From: Rhodococcus sp. 06-235-1A
GTDB lineage: Bacteria; Actinomycetota; Actinomycetes; Mycobacteriales; Mycobacteriaceae
Assembly (NCBI RefSeq): GCF_002258785.1
Contig: NZ_NOYI01000009.1
Location: 62,001-126,000, forward strand
Direction of reading: 5' to 3'
Length of the DNA: 64,000 nucleotides
Shown: positions 8,118-16,763 of the stretch, in pieces
Layout of the letters: every line of letters starts with the position of its first letter
Numbering within the stretch: position 1 is the first letter of the stretch
The notes under the pieces: model-generated
The model's database searches: none
Seen by the model: only the letters and a program-made list of their open reading frames with translations
Told to the model about the DNA's origin: nothing
Made by a program: the position numbers and the translations under genes

Positions 8118-9383
8118 CTACGCCCGGCCGAAGGCCAGTGCGACATTGTGGCCCCCGAATCCGAACGAGTTGTTGATCGCATAATCGACGGCTCCGTATC
8201 GCGGATTCCCATGCACCACATCCAATCCGATTTCCGGGTCGGGTGTGTCGTAGTTCAACGTCGGCGGCACCACACCATCGCGGATACTGAGCACCGTCAG
8301 GATCGACTCGAGTGCTCCTACTGCACCGATGGAGTGGCCCAATGCGGACTTCGGGGCGTAGACGGATGCGTGATCACCGATCGCTGTTCGGATGGCCTTG
8401 GCCTCGGCGAGATCACCGATCGGAGTGGACGTCGCATGGGCGTTGACGTGTGAGATCTCGCGACGCGTCAGCCCGGCCGTTGCAAGCGCACGCTCGATCG
8501 CCCGTGCCGCACCTGCACCGTTGGGGTCGGGTGGAACCAGACTGTATGCATCGGAGGTGACGCCGGCCCCGAGTAGTCGAGCATGAATCTGTGCGCCCCT
8601 GGCCCTGGCATGGTCTTCGGTCTCGATCACCATGAGTGCGCCGGCTTCGCCGAATACGAATCCATCACGATCCTTGTCGAACGGGCGAGGGGCACTGCTG
8701 GGATGGCTGTTTCGCGTACTCATTGCCCGCGTCATCGAGAATGCAGCTATCGGCACCGGAGCAATGTGCCCCTCGACGCCTCCCGTAACGACGATGTCCG
8801 CGTCCCCCGTGACGATCATTCGCCACGCGTTGGCCACGGCCTCGGATCCCGACGAGCACGCAGAAACCGGCGTCGACACCCCGGCCCGTGCACCGAGTTC
8901 CAGACCCACGCACGCAGCCGGTCCATTCGGCATGATCATCTGCACCGCCAGCGGCGACACCCGGCGATATCCACCGGTCTTCAACTTGTCCACCGCGTCG
9001 ATCAGTGCATCTCCGCCGCCGAGCCCGGTTCCGATCGAGACCCCGAGTCTGTCGCCGTCGACCTCGGGTTTGCCTGCGTTGCTCCACACTTGACGTCCGA
9101 GCACCGTCGCCATCCGTTGAACGTAGGAGAGCCTGCGCATCTCCACTCGACCGAGTAGCGACTCCGGCGGCACTTTCAGACAACCGCCTATCCGCACCGG
9201 TAGATCGAACTCGTCGACGAACGGGGCGTCGAGCGCACCGATACCGCTGGCACCGGCCAGCAACCCCGCCCAGGTTTCATCGATGTCCCCGGCGATCGAC
9301 GTGGTAGCCGCCAACGAGGTCACCACGACGTCGGGAAAACATCCGTTGGCCGAGAACGGATTACGTGCTCCTGCGAATTTCAT
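8118..9383 (-). CDS. beta-ketoacyl-ACP synthase II, KasA/KasB-like
   Basis: A 421-aa thiolase-fold ketosynthase that condenses acyl-ACP with malonyl-ACP in fatty or mycolic acid synthesis. The active site is Cys176 (VSACSSGS), His316 ([11 protein letters not shown]), Lys345 and His350 ([12 protein letters not shown]). Ordering and length match KasA/KasB/FabF. It is not in a fas-II cluster here, so it may be an accessory paralogue. A TTGACG box (9415-9420), 18-nt spacer and TAGGCA box (9391-9396) on the minus strand lie before the ATG. It is divergent from a TetR regulator that may control it. Confidence 0.85.
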   Translation of the reverse strand: MKFAGARNPFSANGCFPDVVVTSLAATTSIAGDIDETWAGLLAGASGIGALDAPFVDEFDLPVRIGGCLKVPPESLLGRVEMRRLSYVQRMATVLGRQVWSNAGKPEVDGDRLGVSIGTGLGGGDALIDAVDKLKTGGYRRVSPLAVQMIMPNGPAACVGLELGARAGVSTPVSACSSGSEAVANAWRMIVTGDADIVVTGGVEGHIAPVPIAAFSMTRAMSTRNSHPSSAPRPFDKDRDGFVFGEAGALMVIETEDHARARGAQIHARLLGAGVTSDAYSLVPPDPNGAGAARAIERALATAGLTRREISHVNAHATSTPIGDLAEAKAIRTAIGDHASVYAPKSALGHSIGAVGALESILTVLSIRDGVVPPTLNYDTPDPEIGLDVVHGNPRYGAVDYAINNSFGFGGHNVALAFGRA

Positions 9384-9452
9384 GCCCCTATGCCTACCGG
9401 CAGCCGGGTACCCCCGTCAAGCAATAAATGAAATAATCGCTACACTAATTCT

Positions 9453-10046
9453 GTGGCACGCACCCAAGACCTTGTTCGACGCTCCGAGCTCCTCGCCGGC
9501 GTCGTGGAGTACATCGCGGACCGAGGTCTGGCAGGACTGTCGCTGCGGCCCGTCGCCGACTACCTCGATACGAGCTCGCGCATGCTGATTCACTACTTCG
9601 GGACCAAAGAGGCGATGCTCGTCGCCGCACTCGAAACCCAGCGGCCCGTGGTCTCGGCGATGTTCGCCGACATCGACGACGTCGAACTCCTTCGTGAGAG
9701 GCTTTGGGAGGCTTGGGAATCGAACTCTGAAGGGGCCTCGTCTCGCAGTACTCGGGTCGTTCTCCAGGTCCTTGCGGAGGCAGGCATCCAAGGCGGGCCC
9801 TTCTTGGAGTACGCCCAGTCGGCGACGGCCGACATCGTCCGAGAGCTTGCCGGATCTCTCCGGACGATCGACCCGTCACACACCGACCCGGAAGCCGTGG
9901 CGACCATTCTGGTGTCGGGTGTCCGCGGTCTGCTCGTCGACCGTTTGGTCACCGGCGATCACGATCGAGTGGACCGAAGCGCGCGGATGCTGATCGAACA
10001 GACATTGCCGAGTGGGTCGGGCGACGCAGCTCGCGAGACAGGGTAG
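9453..10046 (+). CDS. TetR family transcriptional regulator
   Basis: A 197-aa regulator. The N-terminal helix-turn-helix spans about residues 10-55 (ELLAGVVEYIADRGLAGLSLRPVA, then LIHYFGTKEAML), followed by a helical ligand-binding domain. The ligand is unknown. The GTG start is 6 nt after TACACT (9441-9446), pointing to a leaderless transcript. It is divergent from the ketosynthase gene with a 69-nt shared promoter region, so it may repress that gene and itself; no clear palindrome could be picked out in the gap. Confidence 0.8.
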   Translation: MARTQDLVRRSELLAGVVEYIADRGLAGLSLRPVADYLDTSSRMLIHYFGTKEAMLVAALETQRPVVSAMFADIDDVELLRERLWEAWESNSEGASSRSTRVVLQVLAEAGIQGGPFLEYAQSATADIVRELAGSLRTIDPSHTDPEAVATILVSGVRGLLVDRLVTGDHDRVDRSARMLIEQTLPSGSGDAARETG

Positions 10047-10134
10047 GTCGTCCGGCGGCGAGAGCAACAGGCTTCTGCACGACCGGCAAGTATCCGGCTG
10101 CGGGCAGAGCTGTGCCCCGACGTGGTGCGGACCG

Positions 10135-11949
10135 TCACGCGGGTTGTCGTGGTTCCTCGTCGCCGGTGTCGTCGTGCTGTTCGGGCGGGTACAGCACTTC
10201 CTCGGGATGGTGGGCGTGATTGATCAGCCCACGCCGGCGTGGGTCCATTCCGGTGGGTGGATGCCAGAGGGTGCGGCCCGGATATCGATGTCCTGCTGTG
10301 GTTTTGGTGGTCGCCCATTTTCCTGGTCCGGTGCCGACGAGGGCGTGGTGCATGTCGCAGCCGAAGGTCAGGGAGTCGATGTCGGTGGGTCCGCCGGTGG
10401 TCCAGTCATCGAGGTGGTGGGCTTGGCACCACGTCGCGGGACGGGTACAGGAGGGGAAGCTGCAGCCACGATCTCGGGCGATGAGCACGATGCGTTGGTC
10501 TGCGGAGGCGATCCGTTTGGATCGGCCGAGGTAGAGGGCTCTGCCGTTGTCGTCGAAGATGGTCAGGTAGTGGTGGGCGTGGGAAGCCATACGGATCGCA
10601 TCGCGGATGGACACGCGGGATCCGGTGGCGGTCATGGCGTAACCGGATCCGGCGTTCAGATCCTTCAGGGTCATGGTGACGATGGCGGTGACGGGCAGGC
10701 CCCGGTGGGTGCCGAGGGTCCCGGATGCGAGGGTTTGCCGCAGTGCCATTTTCAGGGCGTCGTGGCGGCGTTCGTTCTGGGTGCGTCGATCCCGCGCAGC
10801 GGCAGCGTCGCGTGCTGCGGTGTCCGGTGAGGTGGTATCCGGTGGTTCGTCGTCGACGCCGGTAGCTGATCCGCAGTGACCGCCGGGTTCAGCAGCGCCT
10901 ACAGCGCCGTCGGAGCCGTCGGGCCCTGTGCCGCAACCACAGTCGATACCGTCGCTGCAGTCGTCGTCACCGCAGGCATCGTCATCGTTGCAGTCCGTTC
11001 CATCCCACAGGCCTGCATCGCTGGAGCCGGCATCGTCGGGCGTCGGCCTGGGCTGCGGTGGGGCTGCAGCATCCTTACCGGAGGGCTTGTCGCTGTCGTT
11101 GTCGTCGCCGGTCTGGTCGCTACGTTCATCCCCGTGGACGACCGATGTCGGGTCGGCTGGATTGTTCACTCCCGGTTTCGCGGCTTTGGAGAACAGGGCT
11201 TCGAGGTAGGCGCGTAGTTCGGAATCGACGCAGAAGTTCCCTTCCGACATCCCGTCGGCACCCTGCTCACCGAGGTAGAAGAACGCATCCCGCCGCTTCT
11301 TCGGCTTGGGCTTTCCGTTCTCGTCCTCGTCCTCGTCGTAATCACCGTCGGGGCTGAGGATCGAATCCAAATGAGCCACCAACGGCGCGAAGTCGTCGGG
11401 CCGCCTCGTCGAGGCGTAGCCCACCAATTGCTGTTCGGCGAGATCCCGCGTCTGCGGATCGACACTCGTCGGCAAGTGCTTGAAGAATTCGCGGATCATC
11501 TGCACATGCTTGGCATCGAGCAACCCCGCCCGCAATGCTTTTGCGGTGTGCGGCAGCAACGGCGGCAGAACCTCACCGGACAGGGCGGTGCGATCACCCA
11601 ACTCCGCTGCCAGGCGCACTCGCGCACCGGCGGTTCGTGGGGTGATGCGGAGCATCCACGCCACCGAGCACGGCACCGACCCCGGATACACATCGAGGCC
11701 GTGCTGCGCGATCAACTCGTTCAGCCAGGTATACGAATACGCCGTCACCGATCGGGTGAGTGTTTCCATGCGTTGGATCACCGCACGCCGGTCGGCGTTC
11801 GTCCACGACACCGACCCCTGTTCGGCCAACTCCGCGACCGCGGACTCGACACGATCGATCAACATCGACAGGTCGGGATCGGACACCTCAGGGGGAGGCG
11901 GCACCGTCTCGATGCCGTCCACCCCTGATCCGCCGTCCCCCGAAAGCAT
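10135..11949 (-). CDS. DUF222 / 13E12-type protein with C-terminal HNH endonuclease
   Basis: A 604-aa member of the multicopy actinobacterial 13E12 family. Residues ~20-260 are a helical DUF222 region. Residues ~275-385 are a low-complexity Asp/Pro/Gly/Cys-rich linker (SDGIDCGCGTGPDGSDG). The C-terminal HNH domain shows GCSFPSCTRPATWCQAHHL and CDMHH, so nuclease residues appear intact. The biological role of the family is poorly known; members are often near repeats or mobile DNA. TAGATT on the minus strand (11956-11961) lies 6 nt before the ATG. The linker is unusually long and acidic. Confidence 0.8.
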   Translation of the reverse strand: MLSGDGGSGVDGIETVPPPPEVSDPDLSMLIDRVESAVAELAEQGSVSWTNADRRAVIQRMETLTRSVTAYSYTWLNELIAQHGLDVYPGSVPCSVAWMLRITPRTAGARVRLAAELGDRTALSGEVLPPLLPHTAKALRAGLLDAKHVQMIREFFKHLPTSVDPQTRDLAEQQLVGYASTRRPDDFAPLVAHLDSILSPDGDYDEDEDENGKPKPKKRRDAFFYLGEQGADGMSEGNFCVDSELRAYLEALFSKAAKPGVNNPADPTSVVHGDERSDQTGDDNDSDKPSGKDAAAPPQPRPTPDDAGSSDAGLWDGTDCNDDDACGDDDCSDGIDCGCGTGPDGSDGAVGAAEPGGHCGSATGVDDEPPDTTSPDTAARDAAAARDRRTQNERRHDALKMALRQTLASGTLGTHRGLPVTAIVTMTLKDLNAGSGYAMTATGSRVSIRDAIRMASHAHHYLTIFDDNGRALYLGRSKRIASADQRIVLIARDRGCSFPSCTRPATWCQAHHLDDWTTGGPTDIDSLTFGCDMHHALVGTGPGKWATTKTTAGHRYPGRTLWHPPTGMDPRRRGLINHAHHPEEVLYPPEQHDDTGDEEPRQPA

Positions 11950-12116
11950 GAACAGAATCTATCGCGACCCACCGACACACTTTCGAACACACGTTCCCAA
12001 CGGACTGTCACGCCACCGCGACTAGTCCGATCCACCGGGTTGGTCGGTAGCGTCGTGGCAACGCATCAAATCGCGCTCAGGCTCAGAAAGCTCGGTATCG
12101 ACAGGGAGGGCACACC

Positions 12117-12701
12117 ATGACCGTGCGACCGTCCGACGATGCAAATGCCGCCGATTGGCTCGTCCACGCTGACCGCGATTGGTGGGACCTTGTCACCAGG
12201 GGCCCACTGGGGTACGAGAGCTACGCGCGGTTACGGTTCATCCCAGATCCGACACACCCGGCTCAACGCGAGGGCGAGGCTGACGTTCCATACGACGAGC
12301 GCTCGGAGACAGACCAATTGGCGATAGTCGTCGAGACACTGGCGAAGCACACGGCGACACCGCTGGACTGCTACTTCTGTGTGTGGGAGGGATGGGGCGG
12401 TCCAACGGTTCGGGGTGCCGCACGAATCAACCTTCCCGAACGGGGAGCATTCCTGTTCCGGGGACCTGCGCTGGACCTGCTCAACTGGGAGCAGGCGCTC
12501 GATCCCCCGGGTTCCGAGAGTCTGCCGATTCCCTCGTTCGCCTGGCCCGCCGACCGCGCCTGGTGCATCGCCAACGACGTCGACCCCCACTTCGCCACCA
12601 TTGGTGCCAGCTCATCGGCAATCCAGGACGTTCTCGCCGACCGTCGCGTCGACACGGTCATCGACGACCCCGACAGCCCACAACCCTGGTACAGCCATTG
12701 A
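12117..12701 (+). CDS. hypothetical protein, first of two tandem paralogues
   Basis: A 194-aa acidic, Trp-rich soluble protein of unknown function. Markers shared with the next gene are an N-terminal YARLRFIPDP segment, the CYFCVWEGWGG segment (about 88-98) and WPADRAWCIANDVD followed by an IGASSSAI turn near the C-terminus. A strong ribosome site (AGGGAGGG, 12103-12110) precedes the ATG. Its TGA overlaps the TTG start of the second paralogue. I do not recognise the family. Acidic tandem paralogues can be immunity or accessory proteins, but nothing here proves that. Confidence 0.65.
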   Translation: MTVRPSDDANAADWLVHADRDWWDLVTRGPLGYESYARLRFIPDPTHPAQREGEADVPYDERSETDQLAIVVETLAKHTATPLDCYFCVWEGWGGPTVRGAARINLPERGAFLFRGPALDLLNWEQALDPPGSESLPIPSFAWPADRAWCIANDVDPHFATIGASSSAIQDVLADRRVDTVIDDPDSPQPWYSH

Positions 12702-13267
12702 ATTCCGACGGCACAGATTGGTCGAACGACGATCTGCAGCAGGATGTCTCGGACGCAAGGTGGGTGAACGATGGTCTGAAGGTCGTCCCCCAAACTACGG
12801 TGGGCTCGCTGGTCCCCACAATGTTCGACGCCTATGCCCGCGTCCAGTACCCGCTACGCAACTCCGGACACGTTGCACGCTGGCATGTTCAGCTGACAGC
12901 CATCATCGAGGTACTCGCTCGAAGCACAAATACACCGAACGAATGCTGGTTCGCCGTCTGGGAGGGCAACACCGCACTCGACGACATTCGCGATCGGGCA
13001 CCGACCGCGGACATCGCCGGCTACAACTATTTCTTGCTGAAGGGATCGGTCTCACGCGCAGCGGACACCCTCGGAGGATTGTCGCCGAATCTCTGGTGGC
13101 CCGCCGACCACGCATGGTGCGTGGCCCAGCACTTCGACTTCCCGTGTGCGTATCTCGGAGGCAGCGCAGATACGGTCACCGACATTCTGGCGCTCACCGA
13201 GCTCGAATCCTCGCCAGTCCGCTTCGACCAGATCGTCACTGCGAACTACGACGAGCGAAACGACTGA
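12698..13267 (+). CDS. hypothetical protein, second of two tandem paralogues
   Basis: A 189-aa protein alignable by eye to its upstream neighbour: YARVQYP for YARLRFIP, CWFAVWEGNTA for CYFCVWEGWGG, and WPADHAWCVAQHFD for WPADRAWCIANDVD, then LGGSADTVTDIL for IGASSSAIQDVL. The start is taken as TTG in the overlap TTGA with the upstream stop, since no ATG or GTG with a ribosome site lies nearby; translation is probably coupled. The pair looks like a tandem duplication that has diverged strongly. Function unknown. The 3' end overlaps the convergent gene by 22 nt. Confidence 0.6.
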   Translation: MNSDGTDWSNDDLQQDVSDARWVNDGLKVVPQTTVGSLVPTMFDAYARVQYPLRNSGHVARWHVQLTAIIEVLARSTNTPNECWFAVWEGNTALDDIRDRAPTADIAGYNYFLLKGSVSRAADTLGGLSPNLWWPADHAWCVAQHFDFPCAYLGGSADTVTDILALTELESSPVRFDQIVTANYDERND

Positions 13268-13770
13268 GTCGCCTCGACCCCTGACGCAACGGTCTCGACA
13301 ACCGATGCCTTCCATCGAATCCCGAATCCCGCAGGTACTGAATCCCGTTGGTGATACTCCAGCGGACCGGAGGGCACCACACTGAACACGCCTGGGTGAC
13401 GTGTCGCGATCCAGGCCTCCTGTTGCACGAGAACGCCCGCCCGATCCAGGACGCGGAGACTGCCCCGCGGTTTCGAGCGAAAGTCCAACCACAGGTATCT
13501 GTCCCAGACCAGGCAACCGTGGAGAATCACATCACCGACCAGGCGACCGTCACCCATCATCGTGCTGAACCCGTTCCCGAGGTGCGCTACCCACTCCGTT
13601 CGCCCATCCGCGGTCACAGCGTCGACCCGCGCGGCAACTTCGGTGCACACCTCCGCGGGCAGTTCCATCTGCTCTCGTGACGCCCAGTACGTCGTAGGTG
13701 TGAACACCGCGCCCACCGCGGGCTCGTCAGGCCACGGTTCCATGTCCTCGAGCATCCACAGTTGCGACAT
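13246..13770 (-). CDS. hypothetical protein
   Basis: A 174-aa soluble protein without signal peptide or membrane segment, rich in Trp and aromatic strands (HGCLVWDRYLWLDFRS). I do not recognise it. The gene order suggests it could be transcribed with, or independently of, the formamidase gene upstream on the same strand, which ends 15 nt before its ATG region. No function can be assigned. Confidence 0.55.
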   Translation of the reverse strand: MSQLWMLEDMEPWPDEPAVGAVFTPTTYWASREQMELPAEVCTEVAARVDAVTADGRTEWVAHLGNGFSTMMGDGRLVGDVILHGCLVWDRYLWLDFRSKPRGSLRVLDRAGVLVQQEAWIATRHPGVFSVVPSGPLEYHQRDSVPAGFGIRWKASVVETVASGVEATQSFRSS

Positions 13771-13785
13771 ATCAGGCGAAGTCGA

Positions 13786-15039
13786 TCAGAACTGCGCTCT
13801 CGGCGCTCCCATTCCCGGGTCGATTTGGAACGGTCCGCTGGCGGACGGCGCTATGGGAAAGTCGAAGATCGCGGTGGGGATGTACACGGTGGCACAGGAG
13901 TTCGGGATATCCACCACGCCCGACAGCCGTCCTTCGATCGGAGCCGATCCCAGCAACAGGTATGCCTGCTCGGGGCTGTAGCCGAACTTGGTGAGGTAAT
14001 CGATCGCGTGCATACAGGCGTTCTGGTAAGACAAGTCGGAATCCAGGTACTTCTGCTCGCCGTCGACGGTCACCGAAATACCCGAGAACGCAATCCATTC
14101 CGAGTACTGCGGTGCGGTGTTGCCGGGCATGAAGATCGCGTTTTCGCTCACCCCGTAGGTCTCCATGCCGCCCTTGATCAGGTCGACGTGCAGGTCCATG
14201 AAGCCGCCCATTTCGATGGCTCCGCAGAACGTGATCTCTCCGTCTCCCTGTGAGAAGTGCAAGTCTCCGAACGACAACTTCGCCCCCGGCACGAACACCG
14301 GGTAGAAGACGCGGGTGCCCTTGGTCAGATTCTTGATGTCCTGATTTCCACCGTTCTCGCGCGGCGGTGCCGTGCGCGCGGCTTCACCTGCGACACGGGA
14401 GAATTCGTCACCGCTCAGGGAACCGAGGATCGCACCGTCGAGTTCGGGTGCCAGAGCCAGCGGCGGAACACGGTTGGGATCCGTTGCGATCAGCGCACCT
14501 TCGCGGGCGTTCCACTTCGCCAACAATTGCGCCGAGGGCGCGGTCCCCATCAAACCGGGATGGGTGATGCCGGTGTACTTCACGTGCGGAACGTGGCGAG
14601 AGGTGGTGGTCTGCCCGGAAAAATCCCAGATCGCCTTGTACGCGTCGGGGAATCGATCGGTGAGGAACCCACCGCCGTTCTCCTTGGCGAAAATCCCCGT
14701 GTATCCCCATCCCTGACCGGCCAGCGGACCCGAATCCTCTTGCGGTATCGGTCCCACGTCGAGGATGTCGACGATCAGCAAGTCACCGGGCTCGGCTCCC
14801 TCGATGTGGAACGGCCCGGACAGCGTGTGCACATTGTTGAGCGGCGCATTGAGGATGTCCTCGGCCGAATCGTCGTTGTGGATGGCCCCGTCGAACCATT
14901 CGCGACAGTGCGCTCGAAAAGACGTGCCGGGTTTGACCGTGACCGCCGCCGGAATGTCGGGATGCCATCGGTTGTGGCCGACGATCTCCTGTTCGGTGAA
15001 ACTCTTCGTCGAGTCGAGCGGAAACAGCAGTTCGGGCAC
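13786..15039 (-). CDS. fmdA: formamidase / acetamidase family amidase
   Basis: A 417-aa member of the FmdA/AmdA family, which hydrolyses formamide or short amides to ammonia and the acid. Family features are HNRWHPDIPA, the REWFDGAIHNDDSAEDI segment, GPFHIEGAEPGDLLIVDI and the metal-site region GDLHFSQGDGEITFCGAIE. Length agrees with characterised formamidases (~410 aa). GGAGG precedes the GTG start by 6 nt. It diverges from a gene for an FmdB-type zinc ribbon, the regulator-like partner commonly found next to fmdA, which supports formamidase over acetamidase. Confidence 0.85.
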   Translation of the reverse strand: MPELLFPLDSTKSFTEQEIVGHNRWHPDIPAAVTVKPGTSFRAHCREWFDGAIHNDDSAEDILNAPLNNVHTLSGPFHIEGAEPGDLLIVDILDVGPIPQEDSGPLAGQGWGYTGIFAKENGGGFLTDRFPDAYKAIWDFSGQTTTSRHVPHVKYTGITHPGLMGTAPSAQLLAKWNAREGALIATDPNRVPPLALAPELDGAILGSLSGDEFSRVAGEAARTAPPRENGGNQDIKNLTKGTRVFYPVFVPGAKLSFGDLHFSQGDGEITFCGAIEMGGFMDLHVDLIKGGMETYGVSENAIFMPGNTAPQYSEWIAFSGISVTVDGEQKYLDSDLSYQNACMHAIDYLTKFGYSPEQAYLLLGSAPIEGRLSGVVDIPNSCATVYIPTAIFDFPIAPSASGPFQIDPGMGAPRAQF

Positions 15040-15178
15040 GAGGCACCTCCGGTTGCGCGGATTCTCCTGCCTCGATCATTGCACCGTCGTGGCGCATCCG
15101 GCCGTGTATGGCATGTAAATCTTCTATGACGTTGTGCCATAACGCTGCTGACGGCCATCTGCCGCTACGCTCGGAAGC

Positions 15179-15466
15179 GTGCCCACCTACAGCTTCCGCT
15201 GCGCACGGCGTTGCGCCCCCGTCGAGCAAAGATTCACCATGGCCGACGTTCCCGGCGAGGTGCCGTGCCCGGAGTGCGGCGGGGCAGCTGCACGACTGAT
15301 CTCCTCTCCTGCCCTCGGCCTTGGAAACAGCGCTGCAATGAAGGCACACGACGCTTCGCGCGCCACCGCGGACACACCGACCGTCGTATCGTCTCTGCCG
15401 CCATCCGGCAGATCCGCAACGAGGACGACGTCCAACCCACTGCACCGCCGCCTGCCCCGCCCCTGA
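15179..15466 (+). CDS. fmdB: FmdB-family zinc-ribbon protein
   Basis: A 95-aa protein with the FmdB/CxxC_CXXC zinc ribbon in its first 40 residues: Cys8, Cys12, Cys30 and Cys33 (PTYSFRCARRC then PCPECGG), followed by a disordered Ser/Arg-rich tail. Such proteins are presumed regulators of amidase genes, but the biochemical role is not established. The GTG start is 7 nt after TACGCT (15166-15171), pointing to a leaderless mRNA. It is divergent from fmdA across a 139-nt gap. Confidence 0.75.
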   Translation: MPTYSFRCARRCAPVEQRFTMADVPGEVPCPECGGAAARLISSPALGLGNSAAMKAHDASRATADTPTVVSSLPPSGRSATRTTSNPLHRRLPRP

Positions 15467-15508
15467 CGCCCGCGTTTCCCTTGCGCGCCGACGGGGAAGT
15501 CCGACGGC

Positions 15509-16729
15509 ATGTCCGAGTTGCCCCCTCCCCCGTCCATTGCCGACGGCGCCGCCACCGATGACGTCGTCGCCTGGGTTGCCGAGCACCTGGGCGATCTGAC
15601 GCGCGAGGGATCGGACGGGGTTGCCGCCGGCGGTATTCGTGGTGGGCAGTCGGCTGCCGACGTCGCACTGGCCGGGCTGGACATCACCGGCTATGCCCGC
15701 GACCGCAGCACCGTCCTTCCGGTAAATCGCCGCGGCGCGAGCCGCATGTCGCCGTACATCCGCCACGGCTTGCTGACGCTGCGAGAAGTCTGGGACTCGG
15801 TATCCGACGCGCCCTCACGCGACCGTTCTCGGTACCGCGACGAGCTCATGTGGCAGGAGTACGCCCGCCATCTCTACGCACGAGTCGGCACCGATCTGGG
15901 GCGTTCGCTACGGCGTGAGCAACCGCGGCAGCAGGGATGGACCGCCCAGCCCTGGGCCGAGGAGATGAACTGCATGTCGTCCGTGGTGGGTGAATTGCAC
16001 GACGACGGTTGGCTGGTCAACCAGACTCGTATGTGGCTCGCCTCCCAGTGGGCGGTCCGCGCCGGAGCGACGTGGCGCGACGGTGAGGACGAGATGTTCG
16101 CCCACCTACTCGATGGCTCCCGTGCCGCGAACCGCCTCGGCTGGCAGTGGACCGTCGGCACCGGAAGTGGGAAGGTATACGGCTTCAGTCGATGGCAGGT
16201 GAACAAGCGCGCCCCATCGCTGTGCCGCAACTGCGCGCTGAAAGACGCGTGCCCCATCGAGAATTGGCCCGACGACGATCTCGGACCGGCGGTCGACGGC
16301 CCCGATCTCAACAAGGCACCGGTACCCGCGGGCCCCGAGCACATGGAAGGCGATGGTGCAGAACAGGTGTGGTTGACCGCCGAATCGCTCGGCACCGCAG
16401 ACCCCGCTATGGCTGCGAATCCTGAGCGACCGGCCGTCTTCGTATTCGACGAACCACTGCTGCGAAAGCTGCGACTGTCCGGCAAGCGGCTGGTCTTTCT
16501 CGCCGAGACGCTCGGCGAGATCGCGTCGACCCGCCCACTGGAGGTGCGTCTCGGCAGGGTCTCCGACGAGCTCTCCGGACGGTCTCTGGCCGCCACCTGG
16601 GCACCCGTTCCCGGCTTCTCCCGCATCGCCGACGCCATCGCCCCGGTCGAGTTGCATCCCTGGCCCTGGCTGACGCGTCCCACCACGTCCTCGGTCCGTT
16701 CGTTCAGTGCGTGGCGGCGGAGTCATTGA
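15509..16729 (+). CDS. photolyase/cryptochrome-like FAD-binding protein with rearranged domains and four conserved Cys
   Basis: A 406-aa protein. Residues ~75-235 match the helical FAD-binding half of DNA photolyases (RMSPYIRHGLLTLREVW, RDELMWQEYARHL, NQTRMWLASQW, GSRAANRLGWQW). Cys155 (MNCMSS) together with Cys239, Cys242 and Cys248 (LCRNC then DACP) are placed much like the [4Fe-4S] ligands of bacterial FeS-photolyases. The alpha/beta domain that normally comes first is not at the N-terminus; residues ~308-380 (AVFVFDEPLLRKLRLSGKR) resemble it instead. DNA repair or light sensing is possible but unproven. It follows the FmdB gene by 42 nt. Confidence 0.7.
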   Translation: MSELPPPPSIADGAATDDVVAWVAEHLGDLTREGSDGVAAGGIRGGQSAADVALAGLDITGYARDRSTVLPVNRRGASRMSPYIRHGLLTLREVWDSVSDAPSRDRSRYRDELMWQEYARHLYARVGTDLGRSLRREQPRQQGWTAQPWAEEMNCMSSVVGELHDDGWLVNQTRMWLASQWAVRAGATWRDGEDEMFAHLLDGSRAANRLGWQWTVGTGSGKVYGFSRWQVNKRAPSLCRNCALKDACPIENWPDDDLGPAVDGPDLNKAPVPAGPEHMEGDGAEQVWLTAESLGTADPAMAANPERPAVFVFDEPLLRKLRLSGKRLVFLAETLGEIASTRPLEVRLGRVSDELSGRSLAATWAPVPGFSRIADAIAPVELHPWPWLTRPTTSSVRSFSAWRRSH

Positions 16730-16759
16730 ACTGCAGTCATCGAACAGCAGTCATCGACC
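16721..16759 (+). repeat. 14-bp tandem repeat, about 2.8 copies
   Basis: Units AGTCATTGAACTGC, AGTCATCGAACAGC and AGTCATCGACC follow each other with a 14-bp period. The first unit contains the stop codon of the photolyase-like gene. Probably a slippage product. Confidence 0.7.
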
Positions 16760-16763
16760 GGAA

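Noticed and set aside
10012-10830. Plus-strand open frame opposite the HNH gene
   Set aside because: Gly/Val-rich shadow; the minus strand encodes intact HNH motifs.
12117-13267. Toxin-immunity system with the 13E12/HNH protein
   Set aside because: The nuclease gene is transcribed in the opposite direction and belongs to a widespread family not known as secreted toxins; the link is proximity only.
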